Source of the DNA: Oscillatoria acuminata PCC 6304
GTDB lineage: Bacteria > Cyanobacteriota > Cyanobacteriia > Cyanobacteriales > Laspinemataceae
NCBI RefSeq assembly: GCF_000317105.1
Contig: NC_019693.1
Location: 3,224,001-3,288,000, forward strand
Length of the DNA: 64,000 bases
Direction of reading: 5' to 3'
The translations under genes and the position numbers were made by a program. How positions within the stretch are numbered: position 1 is the first letter of the stretch; every line of letters begins with the position of its first letter. The notes under the pieces were generated by a model. It was not told the DNA's origin, made no database searches, and saw only the letters and a list, made by a program, of their open reading frames with translations. Shown here one piece after another: positions 56,829 through 64,000 of this stretch.

Positions 56829-58007
56829 ATGAGCCAGATCGATCGCACTGAAAAAATAAACCGGGTTGGAGTAATAGGCGGGGGTCAACTGGCCTGGATG
56901 ATGGCGGATGCGGCGGAGGCACTCGGGATCGACCTCGTGGTTCAGACCCCCAAAAATAGCGACCCCGCAGCGGCCCGAGCTTCTGAGGTGATTTTAGCAC
57001 CGATTGATGATGCCCAGGCTACGGCGCAACTGGCTGAACGCTGCGATGTGATTACGTTTGAAAATGAGTTTGTGGATTTAACTGCGTTAGGGGAGTTAGA
57101 ACGACAAGGGGTCCGCTTCCGCCCGAAATTGTCGGTTTTAGCGCCAATTTTGGATAAGTATGAACAGCGGTGTTATTTGCGATCGCTGGGGTTGCCAGTT
57201 CCCAAATTTATGGCTTTTGATGGGACTCAACTGCCGCCTACCCGGGACCTGCCTTCGGAAAAGGTGGTCATGAAGGCGCGACGTCATGGCTATGATGGTC
57301 AGGGAACGGCTATTTGTGGCAGTCGCCAAACCCTCCTCGCCACCTGGGAACGCTGGGGTCGCCCGGGGGTACTCCTGGAAGAATTTATCCCTTTTGAGCG
57401 GGAATTAGCGGTCATGGCGGCGCGAAATCAGGCCGGGGAGGTAGTCTTTTATCCGGTGGTGGAAACTCAGCAGGAAGCGCAAGTTTGCCGTCGGGCGATC
57501 GCCCCTGGGGATGTCACCCCGGAGGTGAAGGCTCAAGTGGAGGCGATCGCGCACCGTCTATTATCCGCCCTAGATGTTGTCGGCATCTTCGGCATCGAAC
57601 TATTTTTAACCCCCCAGGGTCAGGTCCTGGTCAATGAAATTGCCCCCCGGACCCACAACAGCGGCCATTTAACCCTCAATGCCTGCAACACCTCTCAGTT
57701 TGAAATGCATCTGAGGGCGGTTTGTGATTTACCTTTACCGAGTCCCACCCTCAACTGTGCCGGTGCCGTGATGGTGAATTTGCTGGGATATGAGGAGTCT
57801 GAGGACGACTATGAGGCAAAACAGCAGCAACTCAGGGCAATTCCCGGCGCGCATCTCTATCTCTATTGGTATGGCAAGAACCAATCCCGTCCTGGGCGAA
57901 AAATGGGTCATGTAACGGCGATCGTCCAGGGAGTATCCGGAAATGCTTTACAGCAGCAGTGTCAGGAACTCGCCCACCAGATTGAATCCATCTGGTATCC
58001 AGGGTAG
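56829..58007 (+). CDS. purK: N5-carboxyaminoimidazole ribonucleotide synthase
   Basis: 392 aa from ATG 56829 (a TTG at 56823 is in frame but less likely). ATP-grasp enzyme: GVIGGGQLAWMMADAA N-terminal Rossmann-like part, KARRHGYDGQG, LLEEFIPFERELAV, and the ATP/Mg site FGIELF ... LVNEIAPRTHNSGH. It makes N5-CAIR from AIR, bicarbonate and ATP in purine biosynthesis. It lies just upstream of the 6S RNA gene, the known cyanobacterial arrangement. Confidence 0.97.
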   Translation: MSQIDRTEKINRVGVIGGGQLAWMMADAAEALGIDLVVQTPKNSDPAAARASEVILAPIDDAQATAQLAERCDVITFENEFVDLTALGELERQGVRFRPKLSVLAPILDKYEQRCYLRSLGLPVPKFMAFDGTQLPPTRDLPSEKVVMKARRHGYDGQGTAICGSRQTLLATWERWGRPGVLLEEFIPFERELAVMAARNQAGEVVFYPVVETQQEAQVCRRAIAPGDVTPEVKAQVEAIAHRLLSALDVVGIFGIELFLTPQGQVLVNEIAPRTHNSGHLTLNACNTSQFEMHLRAVCDLPLPSPTLNCAGAVMVNLLGYEESEDDYEAKQQQLRAIPGAHLYLYWYGKNQSRPGRKMGHVTAIVQGVSGNALQQQCQELAHQIESIWYPG

Positions 58008-58032
58008 CAACAACCGACGGGGGTTAAAACCC

Positions 58033-58156
58033 TAGCCCTGTCAAGGGGGTAAATTTAATGACGAAAAATCGTTATTTTTTGTAGGGGCGCAATGCTTGCG
58101 CCCAATTCAGGGCGCAAGCATTGCGCCCCTACAATCTACACACCTTGACAGGGCTA
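58033..58156. repeat. Nested palindromic element
   Basis: Outer arms TAGCCCTGTCAAGG (58033-58046) and its inverse complement (58143-58156) enclose a perfect 23-bp stem (58081-58103 with 58110-58132, containing AGGGGCGCAATGCTTGCG) around a 6-nt loop. MITE-like in form, about 124 bp, no coding capacity. Confidence 0.85.
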
Positions 58157-58172
58157 AGATTAAAACCCCCGC

Positions 58173-58204
58173 CTGTAGAGGCGCTTCGCGAAGCGCCCCT
58201 ACAG
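58173..58204. repeat. TGTAGAGGCG palindrome, copy 5
   Basis: CTGTAGAGGCGCTTCG facing CGAAGCGCCCCTACAG, one mismatch, extended by AAACCCC/GGGGTTT outer arms. Confidence 0.8.
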
Positions 58205-58256
58205 GGGTTTACACCCCATCCCCCCCATCTCCCCCAAATTATTCCCTCGCCCCCCC

Positions 58257-58284
58257 TTGTCATTTCCCTGAAATAGATTACAAT
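58257..58284 (+). promoter_or_regulatory. Sigma70-type promoter of 6S RNA
   Basis: TTGTCA (58257-58262), a 16-nt spacer and TACAAT (58279-58284) lie just upstream of the 6S RNA, predicting a start near 58290-58292. Confidence 0.6.
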
Positions 58285-58291
58285 GAAATAG

Positions 58292-58485
58292 CTGAACTGC
58301 AACGTTGGTGACTGCCAATAGTGTTTTATGATCTATGCCTTAATTTATAAGGGAATCGTAGAGTTCTAGTGGCCGTAAACCGGACATTGTATCCGGAAAC
58401 GTAAAGCTATGAGCCGCGATGCCCACCTGGTTTTTCCAGGTCAGAAGCTGAGGTAAGACGGCGTTGCGGTCAGCCCCTATTTTTT
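58292..58485 (+). ncRNA. ssrS: 6S RNA
   Basis: The conserved cyanobacterial 6S core is readable: GTGGCCGTAAACCGGACATTG, then TATCCGGAAACGTAAAGC, CCCACCTGGTTTTTCCAGG and AGCTGAGGTAAGACGGC. A closing stem TGACTGC (58309-58315) pairs with GCGGTCA (about 58466-58472), and the RNA ends in a T-run at 58480-58485. 6S RNA binds RNA polymerase holoenzyme and dampens transcription in stationary or stress phases. Position directly after purK matches the known cyanobacterial locus. Exact ends are estimated. Confidence 0.85.
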
Positions 58486-58948
58486 AAGCCCTATCCTATC
58501 AGCAGAATCCCGCTTTATCAGCATCAAGGATGCGGGATGCCCGGATGAAGGATAAACAGTTACGGTTGGTCCCGGTGGTGAAGAGTATGACCCGTGACCC
58601 TGTACAGTTGACCAAATCTGAAAAAGCACTTAACATCACGAATAACTAATTTTTTAGACTGTCTTCGGTTTAGCCGGTGGGTGATAACCCTGGGTCAGTC
58701 TGAAAATTAGCACCGGAGATTGTCGTCTGCGGTGAATTGATCGGACTGATGCCAAGAAAGCCTATTTAACTCTAAAGGTTGAGGTGATCTGAGAATCGCC
58801 CCTACCCAATAGACACAGAAGGGGTCAGTCCGGTTGAGCAAGGGAGCAAACAGCCCCTAAAAATGTCCATCTCTTCATCATCCTGAATTCAGAGTCTTGA
58901 TTTAGTATGATGAGGAGAATTAAACCATTAAACGCCCCTAATTACATA
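58486..58948. other. Structured intergenic region after 6S RNA
   Basis: No gene. Two hairpins stand out: GCATC.../GATGC type arms around 58520-58545, and an AATTTT...AGACTG / CAGTCT...AAAATT stem at 58648-58708. The latter could be a terminator or part of an uncharacterised RNA upstream of the next gene; no known riboswitch was recognised. Confidence 0.35.
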
Positions 58949-59296
58949 ATGGCTCGCTACACTGGCTTATTTATCGTTGCAGTTCCCTTGGAAAATTTCC
59001 GGCCCTTGCTAGGAGACATTTTAGAGGCTGCGAATTTGAATATTATTTACGAAACCGTGGATTATATTATGGCGCGGGAACAACCGGGAGAAGTGCCATT
59101 TACCAGGTTAGTGACTGTGGAAGTGTTAATTAATAGAACGGTTGGGGTGGAAGATGAAGTGCGGATGAATGTGGTAATGAAAAATGAAGAATTGCCCCTG
59201 CATTTAGATAACCGTTGTCGGCAAATGTTTAATCTGCTATCGGAGGCGATCGCAGAAAATCGGTATTGGGACCTTTTAGAAACCGCTGCGAGTTAA
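58949..59296 (+). CDS. Conserved cyanobacterial small protein, unknown function
   Basis: 115 aa from ATG 58949 (MARYTGLFIVAVPLENFRP), preferred over ATG 58907 because the family as I recall it begins MARYTGLF. About half strand, half helix (LLGDILEAANLNIIYETVDYIMAREQPGEV), no membrane helix or catalytic motif. Seen widely in cyanobacteria without a function. A terminator hairpin follows. Confidence 0.75.
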   Translation: MARYTGLFIVAVPLENFRPLLGDILEAANLNIIYETVDYIMAREQPGEVPFTRLVTVEVLINRTVGVEDEVRMNVVMKNEELPLHLDNRCRQMFNLLSEAIAENRYWDLLETAAS

Positions 59297-59344
59297 TGGG
59301 GGTATCGGGTCCTCATGAGGGACGATGGGAACCGATGTAGCTGA

Positions 59345-59391
59345 AGGGCGGATGTCGATCAAGTCTGATTTATCCTTGATTGCGCCGCCCT
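59345..59391 (+). terminator. Hairpin terminator
   Basis: AGGGCGG (59345-59351) / CCGCCCT (59385-59391) with an inner GATCAAG/CTTGATT stem, followed by a short T-run, about 50 bp after the previous stop. Confidence 0.6.
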
Positions 59392-59495
59392 CCCTTTGTC
59401 AACCGGGATTTCTGACCTGATCTGGGAATGATGAGTTCAAAGGATTCGGGGCAAACCGATTACTATTAAAGTTATCCCCATGCTGGTTTCCCTGT

Positions 59496-61004
59496 ATGAG
59501 CTACTGTTTAAATCCGGAGTGTCAAAAGCCTCAAAACCCAGCAGGCTATAACTTTTGCCATAATTGCGGTGCAAAGCTGCTACTGGGCGATCGCTATCGT
59601 GCGCTTAAATCCATTGGACAGGGTGGGTTTGGGCGAACTTTCCTGGCGATCGACGAATACAAACCCTCCAAACCCCGCTGCGTCATCAAGCAATTTTTCC
59701 CGCAATTCCAAACGCCCCAAAATGCTCAAAAAGCAGCGCAACTGTTTCAAAAAGAAGCCGTCCGTTTAGATGATTTAGGAACCCATCCCCAAATTCCGGC
59801 CTTACTCGCTCATTTTGATGCCGATAATTATCAATATTTAGTCCAAGAATTTATCGAGGGTCAAACCTTAGCCCAAGAGTTGGAAACTGAGGGCGCACTC
59901 TCAGAATTTAAAGTGAGAGAGGTGCTATTTGATTTATTACCCGTTTTACAATTTGTTCATGAAAAGAAAGTAATTCACCGGGATATTAAACCCGAAAATA
60001 TTATTCGCCGTGCCACCATAACCGAACTTTTAGAAACGAACCCTGAAGCGAAAGAAGAACCCAATCAGTTTCAATCGGGTCAACTGGTGTTAGTTGATTT
60101 TGGGGCGGCTAAATTTGCCACCGCCACCGCCTTGGGACGAACGGGGACAGTGATTGGGACTGCTGGATATGTTGCCCCGGAGCAATTTTTAGGCCAAGCG
60201 GTTCCGGCCAGTGATTTATATTGTTTGGGGGTAACTTGTGTTCAATTACTAACGGCAACTGAACCCTTTAGTTTATTTGATGTCAAGGAAGGAGTTTGGC
60301 ATTGGCGGGATTATCTCTTATCTCCCGTTACTCTGGAATTTGCCAAGGTTTTAGACCGATTATTAGAAGCCAATCTGAATCAGCGTTATCATTCAGCGAC
60401 GGAAGTTCTCACGGATTTAGATTGGTTACCCCCGGTGACTCATCGAACGACTCCCAAACCCAACCCATCCCCTGGAGTTCGGGGGAATTCGCCACCTCAA
60501 CCCCCCAATAATCCCTCGATTGTTTCGCGCTTAATGGGAGCAACACCGCAAATGATTAAAGGGACAATTTTGGAGAATTTTGGCAAATTTGAAGCAGCGA
60601 TCGCCTCTTATGACCAGGCGATCGCCCTCAAACCCAATAATGCCGATGCTTGGTACAAAAAAGCCCGCATTCATGCGGAGATGGGCAACCATGACGAGGC
60701 ATTATCCGGCTATGAAAAAACTCTAGAACTCAAGCCAGAACGCTGGGACGCATGGCGCGACAAAGGCATCATGCTCTATAAACTGCGCCGCTATCCAGAT
60801 GCAGTTTCCAGCTATTTGAAAGCGTTGCAATTTCAACCCAATCAACCATTAATTTGGTTATTAATGAGCATGGCAATTAAGCAAACAGGGAACAATAAAG
60901 AAGCTCAAACAACTTTAGAGCAAGCTAGACAAATCATGCCAGAACGGGATAATGAACGGGCTTCCCTATTATGGCAAGCCTGGGAAATTTTAATTAAAAA
61001 TTGA
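59496..61004 (+). CDS. Zinc-ribbon Ser/Thr protein kinase with TPR tail
   Basis: 502 aa. An N-terminal zinc ribbon (CLNPECQKPQNP, NFCHNCGAKL; four Cys) is followed by a Hanks-type kinase: glycine loop GQGGFGRTF, Lys in CVIKQF, catalytic loop HRDIKPEN, DFGAAK and APEQF. After a proline-rich linker (about residues 320-350) three TPR motifs follow (for example AIASYDQAIALKPNNADAW). No membrane helix. This is the common cyanobacterial 4-Cys-kinase-TPR type. A WD40 gene starts 34 bp downstream and is likely co-transcribed. Confidence 0.93.
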   Translation: MSYCLNPECQKPQNPAGYNFCHNCGAKLLLGDRYRALKSIGQGGFGRTFLAIDEYKPSKPRCVIKQFFPQFQTPQNAQKAAQLFQKEAVRLDDLGTHPQIPALLAHFDADNYQYLVQEFIEGQTLAQELETEGALSEFKVREVLFDLLPVLQFVHEKKVIHRDIKPENIIRRATITELLETNPEAKEEPNQFQSGQLVLVDFGAAKFATATALGRTGTVIGTAGYVAPEQFLGQAVPASDLYCLGVTCVQLLTATEPFSLFDVKEGVWHWRDYLLSPVTLEFAKVLDRLLEANLNQRYHSATEVLTDLDWLPPVTHRTTPKPNPSPGVRGNSPPQPPNNPSIVSRLMGATPQMIKGTILENFGKFEAAIASYDQAIALKPNNADAWYKKARIHAEMGNHDEALSGYEKTLELKPERWDAWRDKGIMLYKLRRYPDAVSSYLKALQFQPNQPLIWLLMSMAIKQTGNNKEAQTTLEQARQIMPERDNERASLLWQAWEILIKN

Positions 61005-61038
61005 AAAAAATTGATTCAAGTTTGAATCAGCAAATACT

Positions 61039-62226
61039 ATGTCAATGAATTTTGAGGGACCGAAATATGATGATGCAGTGATGGGGGGTCACCATTCACC
61101 GCCACCAGGTGCGGCAGTATTGGGGGGACTGACGGGGATTCAAACCCGCTTGGCGGTGGTGGATATTCCGGTTAAAGTTTCGGCGTTGAAAGAGGCATTA
61201 AATTATGGTCAGGCGGGTTTAGAGTTAGTCATTGATGCGTTAAAAGATGACTCTCAGACCGTGCGGCGATCGGCCTTTTTATTGCTGAAACATCGGACTG
61301 AACCGATGGCGATCGCCGCCTTAAAAAAGTTTAATCCTTATCGATTTTTTGAATGCATTCATACCATCCAAGCACATCGTAGTTGGGTTTTGTCCCTCGC
61401 TTTTAGTCCCACGGGACGGCAAATTGCCAGCGCCAGTAAGGATAAAACTATTAAATTGTGGGTGAGGGATACGGGACGCAAATTGTACACCCTCAAGGGT
61501 CATAGTCACTGGGTTTCCGCAGTGGCATATAGTCCGCGATCGCCGATTCTCGTCAGTGGCAGTTGGGACTACACCATCAAACTCTGGCAACGTCTGGGGG
61601 AAAGCGAACTCCATAGTTTCCCGGGAGACAGCGAAATTTATGCGATCGCCATCAGTCCCGACGGAGAATTTATAGCTGGTGGCAGTGGGGATAAAACCAT
61701 CAAACTGATTGATATCGCCAAAAAACAGCAAGTTAGAACCCTCGTCGGACATCAGGGTTATGCAATGGCAGTGGCATTTAGTCCCAATAACCAACTCGTT
61801 GCCAGTGGCAGCAGTGACAAAACCATCAAACTCTGGCATCGAGAAACTGGAAAGGAACTCTATACCCTAACCAAACATGGGGAACAAGTCTGCGCGATCG
61901 CCTTTAGTCCCGACGGTAAAATCCTCGCCAGCAGCAGCTTTGACCAAACCATCAACCTCTGGAAAGTCCAAACCGGACGCCACATTTGCACCCTCCTCGG
62001 TCATACCCATTGGGTTTATGCGATCGCATGGAGTCCCGATGGACAAACCCTCGCCAGTTGCAGTCGCGACAACACCGTAAAATTATGGCAAGTCAAAACA
62101 GGCCGAGAAATCCGTACCCTCCCGGGTCACACCCGCGCCACCTGTGCAGTCGCCTTCAGTCCCGATGGCCAAACCCTCGCCACCGGCGGCGATGATGGCA
62201 CAATTAAAATTTGGGAATGGCATTGA
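61039..62226 (+). CDS. WD40 repeat protein with HEAT-like N-terminus
   Basis: 395 aa. Residues 1-110 contain a HEAT-like pair (AGLELVIDALKDDSQTVRRS), followed by seven WD40 repeats (about 110-395) recognisable by GHxxWV, AFSPDGxxLASGS and DKTIKLW phrases, closing at IKIWEWH. Seven blades make a complete propeller, so it is a protein-interaction scaffold with no catalytic motif. It lies directly after the zinc-ribbon kinase, suggesting it presents substrates or partners to it (inference). Confidence 0.92.
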   Translation: MSMNFEGPKYDDAVMGGHHSPPPGAAVLGGLTGIQTRLAVVDIPVKVSALKEALNYGQAGLELVIDALKDDSQTVRRSAFLLLKHRTEPMAIAALKKFNPYRFFECIHTIQAHRSWVLSLAFSPTGRQIASASKDKTIKLWVRDTGRKLYTLKGHSHWVSAVAYSPRSPILVSGSWDYTIKLWQRLGESELHSFPGDSEIYAIAISPDGEFIAGGSGDKTIKLIDIAKKQQVRTLVGHQGYAMAVAFSPNNQLVASGSSDKTIKLWHRETGKELYTLTKHGEQVCAIAFSPDGKILASSSFDQTINLWKVQTGRHICTLLGHTHWVYAIAWSPDGQTLASCSRDNTVKLWQVKTGREIRTLPGHTRATCAVAFSPDGQTLATGGDDGTIKIWEWH

Positions 62227-62367
62227 AAGGAGGATGATATTGTTACAGCAGAGGTTAGAAATCTGGGTTTTTAACAAAATCTTTGCTTAAGTTTACACCT
62301 TTCAAGTCGTTTTAATAATGACTAAATTTAACAGTTTGAACGAATTATCAATCATCAGGAGAAACCC

Positions 62368-62676
62368 ATGCTAAGAGCAGTACAACAAACCGTTAAAGTC
62401 GGAACCGGCGGCAAAATAGAGTTAATAGCCCCCGAATGTCCTGAAGGGGCAGAAGTTCAAGTGATTGTCCTGTTATCAAATTCAAATCAGGGTTTGAAAT
62501 CCACTATATCTCCTGAAATACAAGCACTATCTCCTGACATAGAATCAGAAACAACGGCCAGCTTCCAATCATCTTTGACAAAAATACAGAACAAAATTCG
62601 CCAGTATGTGCCGGAAGGAGAATCTCTGGTAGACGAGTTAATCACTGAACGGCGCGCCGAGGCCAACCGTGAGTAA
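62368..62676 (+). CDS. Probable antitoxin of a VapBC-type pair
   Basis: 102 aa. N-terminal KVGTGGKIELIAPECPEGAEVQVIVLL resembles the AbrB/antitoxin-type beta region, while the C-terminal helix (EGESLVDELITERRAEAN) would wrap the toxin. It precedes and overlaps the PIN-domain gene by 8 nt, the expected antitoxin position. Confidence 0.8.
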   Translation: MLRAVQQTVKVGTGGKIELIAPECPEGAEVQVIVLLSNSNQGLKSTISPEIQALSPDIESETTASFQSSLTKIQNKIRQYVPEGESLVDELITERRAEANRE

Positions 62677-63052
62677 TGTTGTTTTAGATGCTTCGGCACT
62701 GCTGGCACTCGTTAACCAAGAACTTGGACATACTCTTGTAGCCAATCTATTACCAAAAGCCCGGATTAGTGCCGTCAATTTGAGTGAATTTGTTGCTAAA
62801 TTAACAGATCGAGGAATAGCTGAAGAAGAAATTCAGGAAATTTTAGCCGAGTTAAATTTGCAGGTGATTCCCTTCGATGAAGCGCAAGGGGCTTTAGCGG
62901 GATACTTACGACCTGTCACCAAACATCTCGGGTTATCTCTGGGAGATCGTGCCTGTTTAGCCTTGGGAATACAGATGAATTGCCCAGTTGTGACGGCAGA
63001 TCGCGCTTGGGCAAAGCTGACTATTGGCCCTGTGATTCAGGTGATTCGATAA
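62669..63052 (+). CDS. VapC-like PIN-domain ribonuclease toxin
   Basis: 127 aa, GTG start at 62669. The acidic PIN residues are all visible: DASALLALV (Asp), NLSEFVAKL (Glu), LGDRACLALG (Asp) and TADRAWAK (Asp). VapC toxins cleave specific tRNAs or rRNA in the absence of their antitoxin, encoded immediately upstream with an 8-nt overlap. Confidence 0.92.
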   Translation: MSNVVLDASALLALVNQELGHTLVANLLPKARISAVNLSEFVAKLTDRGIAEEEIQEILAELNLQVIPFDEAQGALAGYLRPVTKHLGLSLGDRACLALGIQMNCPVVTADRAWAKLTIGPVIQVIR

Positions 63053-63069
63053 GCCGGTTTGTGTTAAAA

Positions 63070-63753
63070 ATGCTGTACTGTAGGGAGATCCTCTTCAATT
63101 GTTTTCTGATTGTGCCATTGGACTCTAACCCCTACGCGATCGCCTTCCATAGCAGCAGTCCCGAACTCGGTCTAGCGTTGAGCAATTTTGCTGAAACCCA
63201 CCGCTGCCAAACCTGGGACATGGGGCGATCGCTTGCCACCCACCTGCATTCCTATCTTGCCGAGTTTATCTCCCCTCAGACTTGGCAGGATTTCGCCTTT
63301 CTTGCCGTTGCCAAAGGACCGGGTAGCTTTACCGGGACCCGCATTGGGGTCGTCACCGCCCGGATTCTCGCCCAGCAACTCTCGATTCCGTTATTTGCAA
63401 TTTCTAGTTTAGCGGCAGTCGCCTGGTCCCAAACTCGCAGTCAGACTGACAATCAACCGAGGGCGACTGCCCTGCAAATGCCCGCCCAACGGGGTCACTT
63501 GTTCACCGCCATTTATGAGATTACTCCCACCGCAGCGATTCCCCTCCTTGCCGATACTGTCCTCACCCCACAACAATGGGAAGAGACCCTCGCCTCTTGT
63601 TCGAGTCCCTATCAACTCATCCAAGTTCCAGAAAATTTAGGGTCTACCGTCTCCAGTCTTTTGGAACTCGCCCATCTGGAATGGCAACAGGGGAAACGCC
63701 CCCGCAGTTCCGAGGCCCTGCCATTTTACGGACAGCATCCAGTGGACCAGTAA
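63070..63753 (+). CDS. tsaB: tRNA threonylcarbamoyladenosine biosynthesis protein TsaB
   Basis: 227 aa from ATG 63070; the true start may be GTG 63112, since family members begin close to the YAIAFHSSSPELGLALSN segment. The ASKHA-fold core AVAKGPGSFTGTRIGVVTAR is diagnostic. TsaB partners TsaD and TsaE to place t6A37 on ANN-decoding tRNAs in the cytosol. Confidence 0.92.
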   Translation: MLYCREILFNCFLIVPLDSNPYAIAFHSSSPELGLALSNFAETHRCQTWDMGRSLATHLHSYLAEFISPQTWQDFAFLAVAKGPGSFTGTRIGVVTARILAQQLSIPLFAISSLAAVAWSQTRSQTDNQPRATALQMPAQRGHLFTAIYEITPTAAIPLLADTVLTPQQWEETLASCSSPYQLIQVPENLGSTVSSLLELAHLEWQQGKRPRSSEALPFYGQHPVDQ

Positions 63754-63820
63754 AGGCGATCGGCAACAACAAAACCGCCTGTTGCTTTAACTGTAGGGAA
63801 ACGGCACTACCTTGTCCTCT

Positions 63821-64000
63821 TTACTCTTTAGCTGTTTTATTTAACTCAGAAAGCTCAATAACCTTTCGTGCAATTTCAACTTTGCTCTGCCTGAGTAATT
63901 TTATCTCGGATTCGTTGAGCCGTCGGGGTTTTGAGCAAGTAACGTGCTTCAGACTCTGTAAGGCAGGCAAAGTTAAAGCCGAATCGGGTTTGCCACCAGT
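63821..64000 (-). CDS. 3' end of an unidentified minus-strand gene
   Basis: An open frame of 59 codons plus stop runs to the window edge on the minus strand (stop complement at 63821-63823). The translation ends KPRRLNESEIKLLRQSKVEI, continuing to a Lys-Glu C-terminus: charged, helix-rich and protein-like, but no domain is recognisable in the part visible. Confidence 0.5.
   Translation of the reverse strand, partial: TGGKPDSALTLPALQSLKHVTCSKPRRLNESEIKLLRQSKVEIARKVIELSELNKTAKE

Larger units (their letters stand above)
58008..58256. other. Intergenic palindrome cluster between purK and 6S RNA promoter
   Basis: Nearly all of it consists of the nested palindromes at 58033-58156 and 58173-58204, then a C-rich CCCCCCATCTCCCCC segment. 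Confidence 0.6.

Overview
The window is chromosomal DNA from a cyanobacterium, most likely a filamentous Oscillatoriales-type species (inference from gene content; the species is not identified). Evidence: photosystem I genes psaB, psaI and psaL, a CyanoP lipoprotein, a cyanobacterial-type 6S RNA next to purK, very frequent GCGATCGC (HIP1-type) octamers inside and between genes, and many PAS/GAF/CHASE signalling proteins with CHAT, DUF928 and CHASE2 domains.

Layout. 1-4 kb: the 3' part of a TPR-CHAT protease gene and a secreted DUF928 protein. 4.4-23 kb: a second-messenger hub with three class III nucleotide cyclases (CHASE2-, CHASE4- and PAS/GAF-coupled), two hybrid histidine kinases (932 and 1811 aa) and a REC-GGDEF-EAL regulator with a degenerate GGDEF. 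The minus-strand cyclase and both kinases share the same N-terminal module. An FKBP isomerase sits inside this block. 23.2-27.3 kb: a minus-strand operon for a coiled-coil protein, a membrane-anchored BON/OmpA protein and a Ras-like GTPase. 28-31 kb: gatB and argJ. 31-34.6 kb: a small GRP-type protein, a SWIM zinc-finger protein, a small exported protein and an SGNH hydrolase. 35-38.6 kb: psaB without psaA, then convergent psaL and psaI. 39-42 kb: a Cys-rich small protein, a lipoprotein and glutathione reductase.

43-47.5 kb: a three-gene chemotaxis-like phosphorelay (PATAN-REC, CheW, hybrid CheA) with no receptor gene. 48.5-51.7 kb: an AlkP-superfamily phosphohydrolase and a GT2 glycosyltransferase. 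52-54.6 kb is a small accessory island: a Uma2-type nuclease, HicAB, and a GFA-family gene between two 372-bp direct repeats. Those repeats carry arrays of sites resembling the ends of Tn7-like/type V-K CRISPR-associated transposons. 54.7-58 kb: Maf, CyanoP, a repeat protein matching the 7(1) septoil knot family, and purK. 58.3 kb: 6S RNA. 59-64 kb: a conserved small protein, a zinc-ribbon Ser/Thr kinase with TPRs, a WD40 protein, a VapBC-type pair, TsaB, and the edge of one more minus-strand gene.

Intergenic DNA is crowded with palindromic repeats: at least three families of hairpin elements, two MITE-like 290-315 bp inverted-repeat elements and a 9-bp C-rich microsatellite that also appears in the cheA-like gene. 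The least ordinary items are the Tn7/CAST-end-like repeat pair, the GTPase-OmpA-coiled-coil operon, the shared sensor module, the septoil-knot protein and the psaB gene separated from psaA.
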